From the NCBI GenBank assembly GCA_964545855.1, contig CAZJHD010000006.1:66322-130321 (forward strand): a DNA stretch of 64,000 nt, in the 5' to 3' direction. Positions within the stretch are counted from its first letter, which is position 1. Each line of letters begins with the position of its first letter. Below the pieces are notes generated by a model that saw nothing but the letters and a program-made list of their open reading frames with translations, did not search any database and had not been told where the DNA came from. Position numbers and translations under genes: made by a program. Below are positions 8,377 through 17,700 of the stretch, one piece after another. The stretch is from CAZJHD01 sp964545855. Its GTDB lineage: Bacteria > Planctomycetota > UBA1135 > JACQFD01.

Positions 8377-9648
8377 TCAGCGGACGATCCCGGTGATGGG
8401 GAGGATGAACTGCCGTGGACCGTTCTCGACTCCCGTCGAGAACACGAGCATCGCCGTGAACACGCCGGGCGGCATCCCGGGTCCGACCGTCACGTCGATC
8501 GACGCTCGCTCGCCCGCGGCCTCGTCGCGGACGGAGACGGCGAGGTGGTCGGCGATGCGCGCCGCGAGCGGCCGCGGCGTCTCGCTCTCGTCCCGCAGGT
8601 ACCGGCCGCCGGCGTACTGGAAGCCGGCCGAGTCCCAGAGATTCAGGTCCGCGACGCGCAGGGCGCCCGGAGCATCGACGGCGTGGACGGAGATGCTCTG
8701 CGTCACGCTCTTCCCCCTGGGAATCGCGCTCCAGCGGATCCCGAGGGGCGGCTCCACGTCGACGAGGCCGCGGAACCGGGCGGTGACGCTGAAGCGCGCC
8801 TGGGTCGACGGCGGATTCGTCTGGACCTCCACCTGACGGACGAAGGTTCCGTGGGGCTGGCCCGGCGCGATCCGCACCCGGATGCGCCACCGCGTCGCCG
8901 TCGCGTCGAGGGCCTCGGCGCCGATGTCGAGGGCAGCGTCCGGAGGGAGGAACCCCATCACCTGGAAGGGCACGCCCTTCGTGTTCTTCAGGACGATCTC
9001 CCCGTCCGCGACCCGGTCGTTCGCGATCGAACCCAGCTCCAGGACCGGCCGAGGCGCCTCGAACTCGAAGGCGCGCTGCACCTGGGCCCGCAGGGCGAGC
9101 CGCTGGTGGCCGAAGGGCGCCTCCACCGAAGAGGTGAGCGCGGGGTCGTTCGTGAGGACGTCCACGAAGGTCTTCTTCTCCCCGGTGATGTTCACGGGGC
9201 GCAGCGTCGCTCGGATGACTCCCTTCGCGCCCACTTCGATCGGCGTGCCCATCTCGTAGGGCCGGCCCTCGACTTCGACCCCTGAGATCGTGCAGGCGCA
9301 GAGCGGACGGATGTTCACGATCTCGAGCGGACCCTTGCCCTCGTTGCGGAACGGGAACTCGACGGGGTAGGTGCCGCCGTCGTCGACGGTTCCGAAGTCG
9401 TGGGAGAGCTTCTCGAAGACGACGCGCGGCTCGTGGCCCGGCTCGGGGCGCTTCAGGGTCTTTCCGGCGGGGAGCAGGACGCCGGCGACGTGCCCTTCGT
9501 CGTCGCCGTCCTTCTCCTCGCTCCCGGGACGCGGCGTGGCCGAGCCGACGGGCCGCGACGCCGGATCGTCGGCGGCGGGAGCGAAGCCACCGACGGCCGG
9601 CCCCGTGAGCAGGACGGCGGCGAGGAGAGCGAGCGACGGGCGGAGCAT
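8377..9648 (-). CDS. DUF1573-family secreted protein (first of three tandem paralogues)
   Basis: This 423-residue exported protein starts at the ATG at 9648, which opens a Sec-type signal peptide ('MLRPSLALLAAVLLTG' followed by a small-residue stretch). Unlike the two downstream copies I see no lipobox Cys. After an acidic linker, the DUF1573 core shows 'SHDFGTVDDGG' and 'PLCACTIS' with a CxC pair. The rest follows the paralogues block for block. It is the first gene of the run of minus-strand genes that continues into the pilus/secretion ATPases, and is divergent from the lipoprotein at 9763. A -10-like 'TACACT' lies on the minus strand at 9696-9691, about 42 bases upstream of the ATG. Function is unknown. 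Confidence 0.85.
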   Translation of the reverse strand: MLRPSLALLAAVLLTGPAVGGFAPAADDPASRPVGSATPRPGSEEKDGDDEGHVAGVLLPAGKTLKRPEPGHEPRVVFEKLSHDFGTVDDGGTYPVEFPFRNEGKGPLEIVNIRPLCACTISGVEVEGRPYEMGTPIEVGAKGVIRATLRPVNITGEKKTFVDVLTNDPALTSSVEAPFGHQRLALRAQVQRAFEFEAPRPVLELGSIANDRVADGEIVLKNTKGVPFQVMGFLPPDAALDIGAEALDATATRWRIRVRIAPGQPHGTFVRQVEVQTNPPSTQARFSVTARFRGLVDVEPPLGIRWSAIPRGKSVTQSISVHAVDAPGALRVADLNLWDSAGFQYAGGRYLRDESETPRPLAARIADHLAVSVRDEAAGERASIDVTVGPGMPPGVFTAMLVFSTGVENGPRQFILPITGIVR

Positions 9649-9762
9649 GAGCAGAGGGTCCGAGTTCGAATCGACGGTGAGGAACGACCGAGTGTATCTT
9701 CCCGCGCCCGGCCGGCCCAACCGCCGCGGAGACCCACCCCGCCCCAAGTGCCGCCGTCCCCG

Positions 9763-10401
9763 ATGGTTCGCAGCCTCCTGCTGGCGACGGCGCTGAGCGT
9801 CTTCTCCTTCGCGCTGTCGGCCTGCGTCCGGTGCACGGTGCGCGACCAGGCCCTCCGGGAGCGGCCCGATCTGACGACTCCCGAGCTCGCCTTCGAGACC
9901 CTCCGCGCGACGATCCGCTGCAAGGACCCGGTCGTCGGGTACCTGGTGCTCTCGGAGGAGATGAAGCAGCGCGACCGGATCGACCTGTCGCTCTTCATCC
10001 TCGGCTGGGAGGAGTTCTTCCACCGCTATCCGTCGTCGCGCCTCGCGGGCGCCGCCGAGATCCGCGAGGTGATCCTCGACCCGGGAGAGACGCCGCCGCG
10101 CCGCTGCCGCCTCGTCGCGTCGGTCTACGGGAAGGAGCTCGTCCTCGACCTCGTGCGCCAGGACTTCTTCGAGGTGGAGGTGGAGGGGCTCGAGGATCGG
10201 GTGGAGGGCTACGTGCCCTCCCTGCGGATCCTGCTCGCGCGGCCGGCGGAGCGTCCCGACGTGCTGGCGATCCTCCTCGCCGACCCGCTGCTCCGCGGCG
10301 TCTCCGCCGACCGGATCCGGTCGGTCAGGATCGGCAGCGAGTGGAAGGTCTCGCGCTTCGGCGAGGGCACGGAAGCGAGCGCCGGCGCCGGCGCGCCCTG
10401 A
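9763..10401 (+). CDS. small lipoprotein of unknown function
   Basis: The predicted product is 212 residues. The N-terminus is a clear lipoprotein signal with hydrophobic core 'LLLATALSVFSFAL' and lipobox 'LSAC' (Cys near residue 21), so it should be lipid-anchored after LspA cleavage. The mature part has an N-terminal segment that may fold like a snoaL/NTF2-type domain ('PELAFETLRATIRCKDP', then a stretch ending 'FFHRYPSS'), but this resemblance is weak. The ATG at 9763 was chosen because it opens the signal peptide; longer in-frame extensions into the intergenic region are not signal-like. It is divergent from the DUF1573 operon and followed by a hairpin before ppdK. Confidence 0.75.
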   Translation: MVRSLLLATALSVFSFALSACVRCTVRDQALRERPDLTTPELAFETLRATIRCKDPVVGYLVLSEEMKQRDRIDLSLFILGWEEFFHRYPSSRLAGAAEIREVILDPGETPPRRCRLVASVYGKELVLDLVRQDFFEVEVEGLEDRVEGYVPSLRILLARPAERPDVLAILLADPLLRGVSADRIRSVRIGSEWKVSRFGEGTEASAGAGAP

Positions 10402-10427
10402 GCCGCGCCCGCGCGATCGCGGCTTTC
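10401..10427 (+). terminator. possible rho-independent terminator after the lipoprotein gene
   Basis: A seven-base inverted repeat (10401-10407 and 10418-10424) with a ten-base GC-rich loop overlaps the last base of the stop codon and is followed by 'TTTCTCCTTC'. The T-run is short and interrupted, so termination efficiency is uncertain. Confidence 0.4.
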
Positions 10428-10495
10428 TCCTTCGCTCGCCGCGCGTCGCCTTGCATGCTCCGCGCTTCCCGTCACTCCCGACGCAGCACGGAACC

Positions 10496-13333
10496 ATGAC
10501 CAAGAGCGTGTACTTCTTCGGCAACGGAAAGGCCGAGGGGAACAAGGACCAGAAGAACCTCCTCGGCGGCAAGGGCGCGAACCTCGCCGAGATGACGAAC
10601 ATCGGGCTTCCGGTCCCGCCGGGGTTCACCATCTCGACCGCCGTCTGCCTCGACTTCGTGCGCGTGGGCCGCTATCCGAAGTCGCTCGTGAAGGACGTGG
10701 ACGCGGCGCTCGGGAAGGTGGAGAGGTCGCTGGGCAAGAAGTTCGGCGACCCGTCGAATCCTCTCCTCGTCTCCGTGCGCTCCGGCGCGCGCGCGTCGAT
10801 GCCGGGGATGATGGACACGGTGCTGAACCTCGGTCTCAACGACGAGACGGTCCGGGGCATCGCCGACGCGACGGGCAACGAGCGCTTCGCCTGGGACAGC
10901 TACCGGCGCTTCGTCGCGATGTACGGCGACGTCGTGCTCGACCTGAAGCCGCAGAGCAAGGAGGAGCGAGACCCCTTCGAGGAGCTCCTGGAGGCGAAGA
11001 AGGCGGCCCGAGGCGTCGAGCTCGACACGGAGCTCGGTGCGTCCGACCTCCGGCAGCTCGTGGGCGAGTTCAAGGAGGCCATCCTCCGCCGCACGAAGAA
11101 GCCCTTCCCGGAATCGCCGCGCGATCAGCTCTGGGGCGCCATCGGCGCCGTCTTCCGCTCCTGGAACAATCCGCGGGCGAACGCCTACCGGAAGCTGAAC
11201 GGCATCCCGCACGACTGGGGCACGGCCGTGAACGTCCAGGCGATGGTCTACGGGAACATGGGCAGCGACTCGGGAACGGGCGTCGCGTTCACGCGCGATC
11301 CCGCATCCGGAGAGAACTCCTTCTACGGGGAGTTCCTCATCGACGCGCAGGGCGAGGACGTGGTCGCCGGGACGCGCACGGGCCGCAAGATCGAGGACCT
11401 CGCGCAGGAGATGCCGGCGATCCATCGCCAGCTCCTCGACGTGCGCCGCACGCTCGAGAAGCACTACCGCGACATGATGGACATCGAGTTCACCATCGAG
11501 CGCGGAACGCTCTTCATGCTGCAGTGCCGCGTCGGCAAGCGGACCGGCTTCGCGTCCGTGCGCATCGCCGTCGAGATGGCGCAGGAGAAGCTGATCTCGC
11601 GCGACGAGGCGCTCCTTCGCGTCGATCCCGAGGCGTTGAACCAGCTCCTGCGCCCGGTCTTCGATCCGGAGGCGAAGCGCGCCGCCGTCGCCGACGGAAG
11701 GCTCCTCGCGAAGGGGCTTCCCGCGGGGCCCGGCGCCGCCACGGGGCGGGTCGTCTTCTTCGCGGACGACGCGCAGACGTGGGCGAAGCGCAACGAGCCG
11801 GTGATCCTCGCGCGTCACGAGACGTCGCCGGAGGACATCGAGGGAATGGACGCGTCGCTCGGCTTCCTCACGGCCTTCGGCGGCATGACGAGCCACGCGG
11901 CGCTCGTCGCGCGCCAGATGGGGAAGGTCGCCGTCGTCGGCTGCGGAGCGCTGCGATTCGACTACCGCGCGCGCACGGTGACCGTGGCGACGGCGAAGGG
12001 CCCCGTGGTGCTCCGGGAGGGAGACTGGGTCTCCCTCGACGGCTTCGCCGGCGAGATCGTCTCGGGCCGCATCGACACGCGGCCCTCGGAGGTCGTCGCC
12101 GTCCTCGTCGACCGCACGCTCGCCCCGAAGGACGCGCCGGTGTACCGGCTCTACGCGACGCTCCTCGGCTGGGCCGAGGGCGCGCGCCGGCTCGGCGTGC
12201 GCGCCAACGCCGACCAGCCCGACCAGGCCGCCGTCGCGATCGCCTTCGGCGCCGAGGGGATCGGGCTCTGCCGCACGGAGCACATGTTCTTCGGCGAGGG
12301 GAAGATCGGGCCCATGCGCGAGATGATCGTCGCGCGCGACGAGGCGGAGAGGCGGGCGGCGCTCGCGAAGCTCCTGCCGCTGCAGCGGGCCGACTTCGCC
12401 GGGATCTTCACGGCCATGGGGCCGCGGCCGGTGACGATCCGCACCCTCGATCCGCCGCTCCACGAGTTCCTCCCCCACGAGGAGACCGAGCAGCGGGAGC
12501 TCGCGGCCGCCACGGGCCGCTCGCTCGAGGAGATCCAGGCGCGCATCGCCGAGCTCCACGAGTCGAATCCCATGCTCGGCCACCGCGGATGCCGCCTCGG
12601 CATCTCCTATCCGGAGATCACCGAGATGCAGGCGGAGGCGATCTTCGAGGCCGCCTGCGACGTGGCCGCGAAGGGCGGCAAGCCCCGTCCCGAGATCATG
12701 GTGCCGCTCGTCGGCACGCCGAAGGAGCTCGAGCTCCAAGCGGCGATCGTGCGCGCCATGGCCGACCGCGTCTTCGCGCGCCGCAAGCGCAAGGTCGCCT
12801 ACTCCGTCGGCACCATGATCGAAGTGCCGCGCGGCGCGCTCGTGGCCGGCGAGATCGCGCGCATCGCCGAGTTCTTCTCCTTCGGGACCAACGACCTCAC
12901 GCAGACGGCCTTCGGGCTCTCGCGCGACGACGTGCCGAAGGTGCTCGCCCACTACATCGACCGCGGCGTCTACGCCGTCGACCCCTTCGTCTCGATCGAC
13001 GAGCCGGGCGTCGGGCGCCTGATGCGGATCGCCATCGACGAGGGCCGCGCCTCGCGGAAGGGCATGAAGATCGGCATCTGCGGCGAGCACGGCGGCGATC
13101 CGACCTCCGTCGAGCTCTGCCACCGGCTCGGGCTCGACTACGTCTCCTGCTCCCCGTTCCGGATCCCGATCGCCCGGCTCGCCGCCGCGCGCGCGGCCCT
13201 CGCGGAGCGCGGCGGGAAGGCGAAGCCCGCGCGCGCCCGCGCGAAGGCCGCTCCGAAGGAGGCTCTCGCGAAGAAGAGCGCGATCCGGAAGGCGTCCCGT
13301 CGAGGAACGGCCGTCCCGAGCCGCCGCCGCTGA
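10496..13333 (+). CDS. ppdK: pyruvate, phosphate dikinase
   Basis: This 945-residue enzyme interconverts pyruvate + ATP + Pi and phosphoenolpyruvate + AMP + PPi in the cytoplasm, in gluconeogenesis or PPi-linked glycolysis. The ATG at 10496 gives the family start 'MTKSVYFFGNGKAEG'. The N-terminal ATP-grasp domain contains 'GGKGANLAEMT' and 'RSGARASMPGMMDT'. The central phosphohistidine domain has 'GGMTSHAALVAR' with the swivelling His at residue 467. The C-terminal TIM barrel has 'CRTEHMFF' and 'GICGEHGGDP' with the catalytic Cys at 862. The protein ends in a Lys/Arg/Ala-rich tail of about 45 residues that is not part of the standard enzyme. It appears monocistronic; the next gene is convergent. 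No PPDK regulatory protein is nearby. Confidence 0.97.
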   Translation: MTKSVYFFGNGKAEGNKDQKNLLGGKGANLAEMTNIGLPVPPGFTISTAVCLDFVRVGRYPKSLVKDVDAALGKVERSLGKKFGDPSNPLLVSVRSGARASMPGMMDTVLNLGLNDETVRGIADATGNERFAWDSYRRFVAMYGDVVLDLKPQSKEERDPFEELLEAKKAARGVELDTELGASDLRQLVGEFKEAILRRTKKPFPESPRDQLWGAIGAVFRSWNNPRANAYRKLNGIPHDWGTAVNVQAMVYGNMGSDSGTGVAFTRDPASGENSFYGEFLIDAQGEDVVAGTRTGRKIEDLAQEMPAIHRQLLDVRRTLEKHYRDMMDIEFTIERGTLFMLQCRVGKRTGFASVRIAVEMAQEKLISRDEALLRVDPEALNQLLRPVFDPEAKRAAVADGRLLAKGLPAGPGAATGRVVFFADDAQTWAKRNEPVILARHETSPEDIEGMDASLGFLTAFGGMTSHAALVARQMGKVAVVGCGALRFDYRARTVTVATAKGPVVLREGDWVSLDGFAGEIVSGRIDTRPSEVVAVLVDRTLAPKDAPVYRLYATLLGWAEGARRLGVRANADQPDQAAVAIAFGAEGIGLCRTEHMFFGEGKIGPMREMIVARDEAERRAALAKLLPLQRADFAGIFTAMGPRPVTIRTLDPPLHEFLPHEETEQRELAAATGRSLEEIQARIAELHESNPMLGHRGCRLGISYPEITEMQAEAIFEAACDVAAKGGKPRPEIMVPLVGTPKELELQAAIVRAMADRVFARRKRKVAYSVGTMIEVPRGALVAGEIARIAEFFSFGTNDLTQTAFGLSRDDVPKVLAHYIDRGVYAVDPFVSIDEPGVGRLMRIAIDEGRASRKGMKIGICGEHGGDPTSVELCHRLGLDYVSCSPFRIPIARLAAARAALAERGGKAKPARARAKAAPKEALAKKSAIRKASRRGTAVPSRRR

Positions 13334-13389
13334 GCGGCTCTTGGTGCGCCGCGGACGCCTCGCCAGGAGTCTCCCGGCGAGAACCGCGC

Positions 13390-15084
13390 TCACGACGGAA
13401 GGATCGTCAGCGTCAGGCCCTTCGAGGTGCTGAGGTTGTAGGGCGGGAGCGAGCAGGCGCCGATCCAGGCCCAGAGGGCCTGGACGTGATAGCCCTTGCC
13501 GACCAGGAGCGGGTCGTTGGGGAGCGGAGCCGGTGCGGTGCCCGTGCCCACTGGGTCGCTGAAGAAGTCGAAGGTGACGACTTCCGTCGAGAGCAGCAGA
13601 TCGACGTGCAGCAGGACGCCGATTCCGAAGGGATCGGAGCCGGCCAGATCGGCCACGTCCGTCGCCATGCCGAGGCCGAGCGAGGAGACGGGCGCGCTCG
13701 TGCAGGAGAACGCGAAGGACGATTGGCCGATCTCGGGGGGCAGGTTCAGTCCAGGGGTGTGCGTTCCCGAGCACCCGGGGCTGCCGGACCCGAAGACGAG
13801 GGGCTCGGCGCCCGCGGCGCCGGTCGCGTAGTCGAAGACGAGACGGGCGGAGCCCGCGTTGCTTCCGAAGTCGTCGTCGTTCGAGGCGCCGCAGAGGATG
13901 CGCCCCCCGGAGATCGAGACCGAATGCCCGAAGTTGTCGTTGGAGTTGACGACCGCGTTCACGTGGGTTCGCATGTGGAGCCACGTCCCGTTCGGCTGGC
14001 GCGTGTAGAGGTTCGCCGAGCCCGCGAAGGTCTTGGTACCGACGATGTCGTCGAGCGCGCCGATGAGCGCCGCATCGCCGTCGATCGCGACTGCCTTGCC
14101 GAAGTGGCTGCCGCCCTGTTGCAGGTCGAGGTAGTCCGGGTGCTGCAGCTTGGCGGCTTGCGCCCAGGTCCCATTCAGCTGCCGCTCGAAGATGTAGGCG
14201 GAGCCCGAGCCGTTCCCGCCGTCGTCGTCGAGCCATGCGCCTGCGACGACGCGATCCCCCGAGACGGCGACGGCGTAGCCGAGATTGTCGGCCGATGCGA
14301 GATCGCTGGAGAGGAGCTTGGCGGCCTGGGGCCAGGTGCCGTCCGGCAGACGGTCGAAGACGTAGGCGGAGCCCGACGTGGCGCCACCGTCGTCGTCGAG
14401 CGGCGCGCCTGCGGCGACACGAGTGCCGGAGATCGAGACCGACCACGCGAAGTCGTCATTGGTCTGCGGATCGAGCTGCTCCAGCTTCGCGACCTGGGGC
14501 CACGTGCCGTTGGGCTGCCGCTGGAACACGTAGGCGGCGCCCGATGCGATTCCGGACACGAGTGCGTCCGGAGCGCCGACCACGGCCCAGTCGCCGTCGA
14601 TCGCCACGGACTTCCCGAAGTCGTGACTGCCGGCTCCGTCGCTCGCCGTGAGCTTCGCAACCTGGAGTCAGGTGCCGTTCGGCTGGCGTTCGAAGATGTA
14701 GGCGGAGCCGGAGCTGGAGCCCAAGTCGTCGTCCAGGGCGCATCCGACGAGAGCGCGATCGCTCGTGATGGCGACGGCGTTGCCGAACTGGTCCTGCGTC
14801 GCGAGGTCCGTTGGAACCAGCTCCGCGGTCTGCGTCCAGACTCCGCTCGCGCCGCGCTCGAAGACCCAAGCGCCGCCGGTCAGGACGACGCCCAAGTGAT
14901 CATGGCCCGTGCCGCCAACGATCGCCTGGCCGCCGGAGACGGAGCATGCGATCCCAACCAGGTCGTCGGGCAGCTGATCGGTCGTTCCGAGGAATTGGAT
15001 CGGAATCCCCTGCGCGGCAATCGGAGAAGCTGCGGAGACCAGGAAGAGGAGGTTCGTGATCGCCGATCGGATGGGGAACGACAT
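13390..15084 (-). pseudogene. secreted FG-GAP repeat beta-propeller protein, interrupted by one in-frame TGA
   Basis: Read through, this is 564 residues: a signal peptide ending 'SPIAAQG', seven repeats of about 55 residues with the pattern 'F..SV.I.GD...vGA..DD.G..SGSAYvF.R.pnGTW.q.AKL', and a C-terminal domain beginning 'FGSGSPGCSGTHTPG'. The frame is broken only at codon 139 (14670-14668), a TGA exactly where four of the next repeats have the TGG Trp of 'NGTW'. A single C-to-T change on the plus strand at 14668 explains it. The frame is otherwise intact on both sides, so decay is very recent, or the base is a sequencing error, or UGA is read through (the following base is C). The downstream part alone (13390-14607) would lack a signal peptide. 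Seven blades fit an integrin-alpha-like extracellular propeller. Confidence 0.8.
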
Positions 15085-15254
15085 GGGAGGCTCGAGAGGT
15101 GTCGAGGAGGTGGGTGGTGCTTCCGCCTCGATGCCCTGCGCCTCGGCGGATCGCAGACTCCAGGACGGAGCCCTCGGGCGCACGCCATCACGAATCCCTC
15201 CGGCGAATGTGCTCTCGGCCCCGCCTGGTCGGCGCCGCGGTCGCTTGCCCGCCC

Positions 15255-16115
<861 letters not shown>

Positions 16116-16201
16116 GGGGGATCGGTCTCCGCGCGCGGTCGGTCCGGGAGTTCGTCTCCCGGGGGCGCGCGCGCCTTGGATGCCCCACTCCTACCGGTGT
16201 T

Positions 16202-16609
16202 TCAGCGGCGCCGCGCGCGCCCCTTCGGGCGTGCCTTCCGGACGCGCGCGCTGCCGCTCCGCCGCCGCGTCCGCGCGCCGTTCGGAAGCACCGCATCGCG
16301 CCGCTCCGTGACGTCGCGGATCCACGAGAGCGCCGCCATCGCGCGGGGGAAGCCGAGGGTCGTGATGGCGAGGAGCGCCACGTGCTCGAGCTCGCCGCGG
16401 GTGGCGCCCGTGTCGAGGAGGCGGCGCGAGTGGCTGTGCACGGCGCCCTCGCTCGCGGCGCCCACGGAGAGCGCGAGCTTCACGAGGCGCGCCGTCCTCT
16501 CGTCGAGGGGACCCGCCGTCGCGCAGGCGGCGCCGAGCGCGTGGTAGGCGGCGAGGACGGCGGGGTAGCTCTGACCGACGGACTGGGGGAGCGGCGGGAG
16601 GTCGGGCAT
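16202..16609 (-). CDS. carboxymuconolactone decarboxylase (CMD/AhpD) family protein
   Basis: This 135-residue all-helical protein has the CMD fold: 'LVKLALSVGAASEGAVHSHSRR' in pieces, then 'GATRGELEHVALLAI'. The family includes peroxidase-like AhpD members with a CxxC pair and decarboxylase-like members without it. Here the active-site loop reads 'EGAVHSH', with no CxxC, so an AhpD-type disulfide reductase role is unlikely. The C-terminal 30 residues are strongly basic (Arg/Lys-rich), outside the fold. It lies 52 bases after the small oxidase-associated gene, on the same strand, so it may be co-transcribed with the oxidase cluster. Substrate is unknown. Confidence 0.82.
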   Translation of the reverse strand: MPDLPPLPQSVGQSYPAVLAAYHALGAACATAGPLDERTARLVKLALSVGAASEGAVHSHSRRLLDTGATRGELEHVALLAITTLGFPRAMAALSWIRDVTERRDAVLPNGARTRRRSGSARVRKARPKGRARRR

Positions 16610-16661
16610 GGCGGTTCCGCGAAGGCGGTGGAGAGGAGGCGGCCGGGCGCCGGGTGCGGGG

Positions 16662-16850
16662 TCAGCGCCGGACCTCGTGCAGCCACTGAAGGAAGTCCGG
16701 GAGCGCGTAGCGACCCGCGTAGACGATCGCGAAGACGAGGAATCCGATCCAGAGGTACCAGAGGCCGCGCGGGATCCTTCCGTCGGCGCTGAAGACGTGA
16801 CCTCCCTCGGGCGCGTCGGCGCGACTCCTCTCGTCGTGCTCGCCGCTCAC
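16662..16850 (-). CDS. small membrane protein resembling the N-terminal anchor (FixP_N) of cbb3 oxidase subunit CcoP
   Basis: The 62-residue product starts at a GTG (16850) that overlaps the upstream stop as GTGA. An acidic head is followed by 'DGRIPRGLWYLW' and one transmembrane helix ('IGFLVFAIVYAGRYALPDF'). This pattern, a short polar head, a Pro-Arg-Trp-Trp-like turn and a single helix, matches the N-terminal anchor of CcoP/FixP, which normally continues into two heme c domains. Here no CXXCH follows, so the anchor exists alone. The heme part may be supplied by the tetraheme cytochrome encoded first in the cluster. Homology is judged from pattern only. Confidence 0.65.
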   Translation of the reverse strand: MSGEHDERSRADAPEGGHVFSADGRIPRGLWYLWIGFLVFAIVYAGRYALPDFLQWLHEVRR

Positions 16851-17089
16851 GGCGTCCCCTCCCAGCGGCGGGCCGGCGCGGATCCGCCGGAAGTCCGCGC
16901 CTCCGGCTCCTCCGCCAGGACGGCCTCCCACCGCGTCTCGTCGTCCTTCCATTCGCCGCGCATCCAGCCCGCGACGAAGAGGAGGATGGTGCCCGTGAAC
17001 ATGGCGAGGAAGACGCCGAGGATCAGGAAGAAGAGCCCGAGCCCGCCGGCGGCTCCGCAGAGTGGACAGGCGACGAAGAACGCGGTCAC
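16847..17089 (-). CDS. small CPLC-motif membrane protein of the cbb3 oxidase cluster
   Basis: The 80-residue product starts at a GTG (17089) that overlaps the ccoO stop as GTGA, and its own stop overlaps the next GTG in the same way. It has a Cys pair 'CPLC' at about residues 9-12, one long hydrophobic helix ('GLFFLILGVFLAMFTGTILL') and a charged tail. The tail segment 'RGEWKDDETRWEAVL' recalls CcoS-type maturation proteins ('GQFDDL...R.L'), and position recalls CcoQ; neither match is strong. A CxxC next to a membrane helix could bind copper or a heme-transfer partner. I call it an oxidase accessory protein by context only. Confidence 0.65.
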   Translation of the reverse strand: MTAFFVACPLCGAAGGLGLFFLILGVFLAMFTGTILLFVAGWMRGEWKDDETRWEAVLAEEPEARTSGGSAPARRWEGTP

Positions 17090-17685
17090 GGAGGACCCTC
17101 CTCCACCGGCGCCTTCCGCCAGGACCCGAGCCACTGCATGTAGGCGGTGATCGCCCACCCGTCGTCGTTCGGCGCCCCGTCGGCGCCGAAGAACCAGTCG
17201 TAGCGCGGCATGATGCTCTCCGGCACGACGCTCACGGGATCGCGGAAGTGCGCGAAGTGCCAGTCGTTCGTGTGCCGTCCGCTCTCGCGCAGGAGGTCGG
17301 GGCCGACGCGCCGCGTTCCGAAGAGCTGCGGGAGGTTCATCTCGTTCTGGTACTCCCAGTTCTCGCTCACGGGGCCGTAGCGCGCGGTCTCGTTCCCGAC
17401 GGGCCTCACGTACTGCGTGTGGCAGTGCCAGCAGCCCTCGGCGACGTAGATCCGGCGGCCGCGTTCGATCGCCGCCTTGAACGCACCCACGTCCGCGAAT
17501 CGGTCGCGGAACTCGAGCGGCACCGTCGGGGGCAGGAAGGTGCGGTCGAAGTCGGAGCCGGTACGCACGGGCGCCACGCGGTCGGTCATGAACCAGGGCG
17601 CGATGCCGAGGGCCGCGAAGGCGACCGTGTAGAAGGCGAAGCCGGCGACGGTCGCCACGGTGGAGCCACGTTCGAGAGCTTTCAT
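17086..17685 (-). CDS. ccoO: cbb3-type cytochrome c oxidase monoheme subunit (CcoO/FixO)
   Basis: CcoO is the membrane-anchored monoheme cytochrome c subunit that passes electrons to the CcoN catalytic subunit. The product is 199 residues with one N-terminal helix (about 11-32). The heme c site 'CWHCH' lies at residues 85-89 followed by 'TQYVRP', and the region 'ETARYGPVSENWEY' and 'GPDLLRESGRHTNDWHFAHF' matches the family. The likely distal ligand is the Met in 'SIMPRYDWFF'. It lies 15 bases after ccoN, and its stop overlaps the next start (GTGA). The order ccoN-ccoO is that of standard cbb3 operons; ccoP is missing from its usual place. Confidence 0.92.
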   Translation of the reverse strand: MKALERGSTVATVAGFAFYTVAFAALGIAPWFMTDRVAPVRTGSDFDRTFLPPTVPLEFRDRFADVGAFKAAIERGRRIYVAEGCWHCHTQYVRPVGNETARYGPVSENWEYQNEMNLPQLFGTRRVGPDLLRESGRHTNDWHFAHFRDPVSVVPESIMPRYDWFFGADGAPNDDGWAITAYMQWLGSWRKAPVEEGPP

Positions 17686-17700
17686 GGGACGGTCTCCGCT

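Noticed and set aside
8360..8890. N-terminal extension of the second DUF1573 gene to 8890
   Set aside because: It would overlap the first DUF1573 gene in another frame and place the lipoprotein signal in the middle of the protein.
14668..14670. The in-frame TGA in the FG-GAP propeller as a second selenocysteine codon
   Set aside because: The other repeats have Trp, not Cys, at this site, so Sec would make no chemical sense. A Trp-to-stop change fits better.
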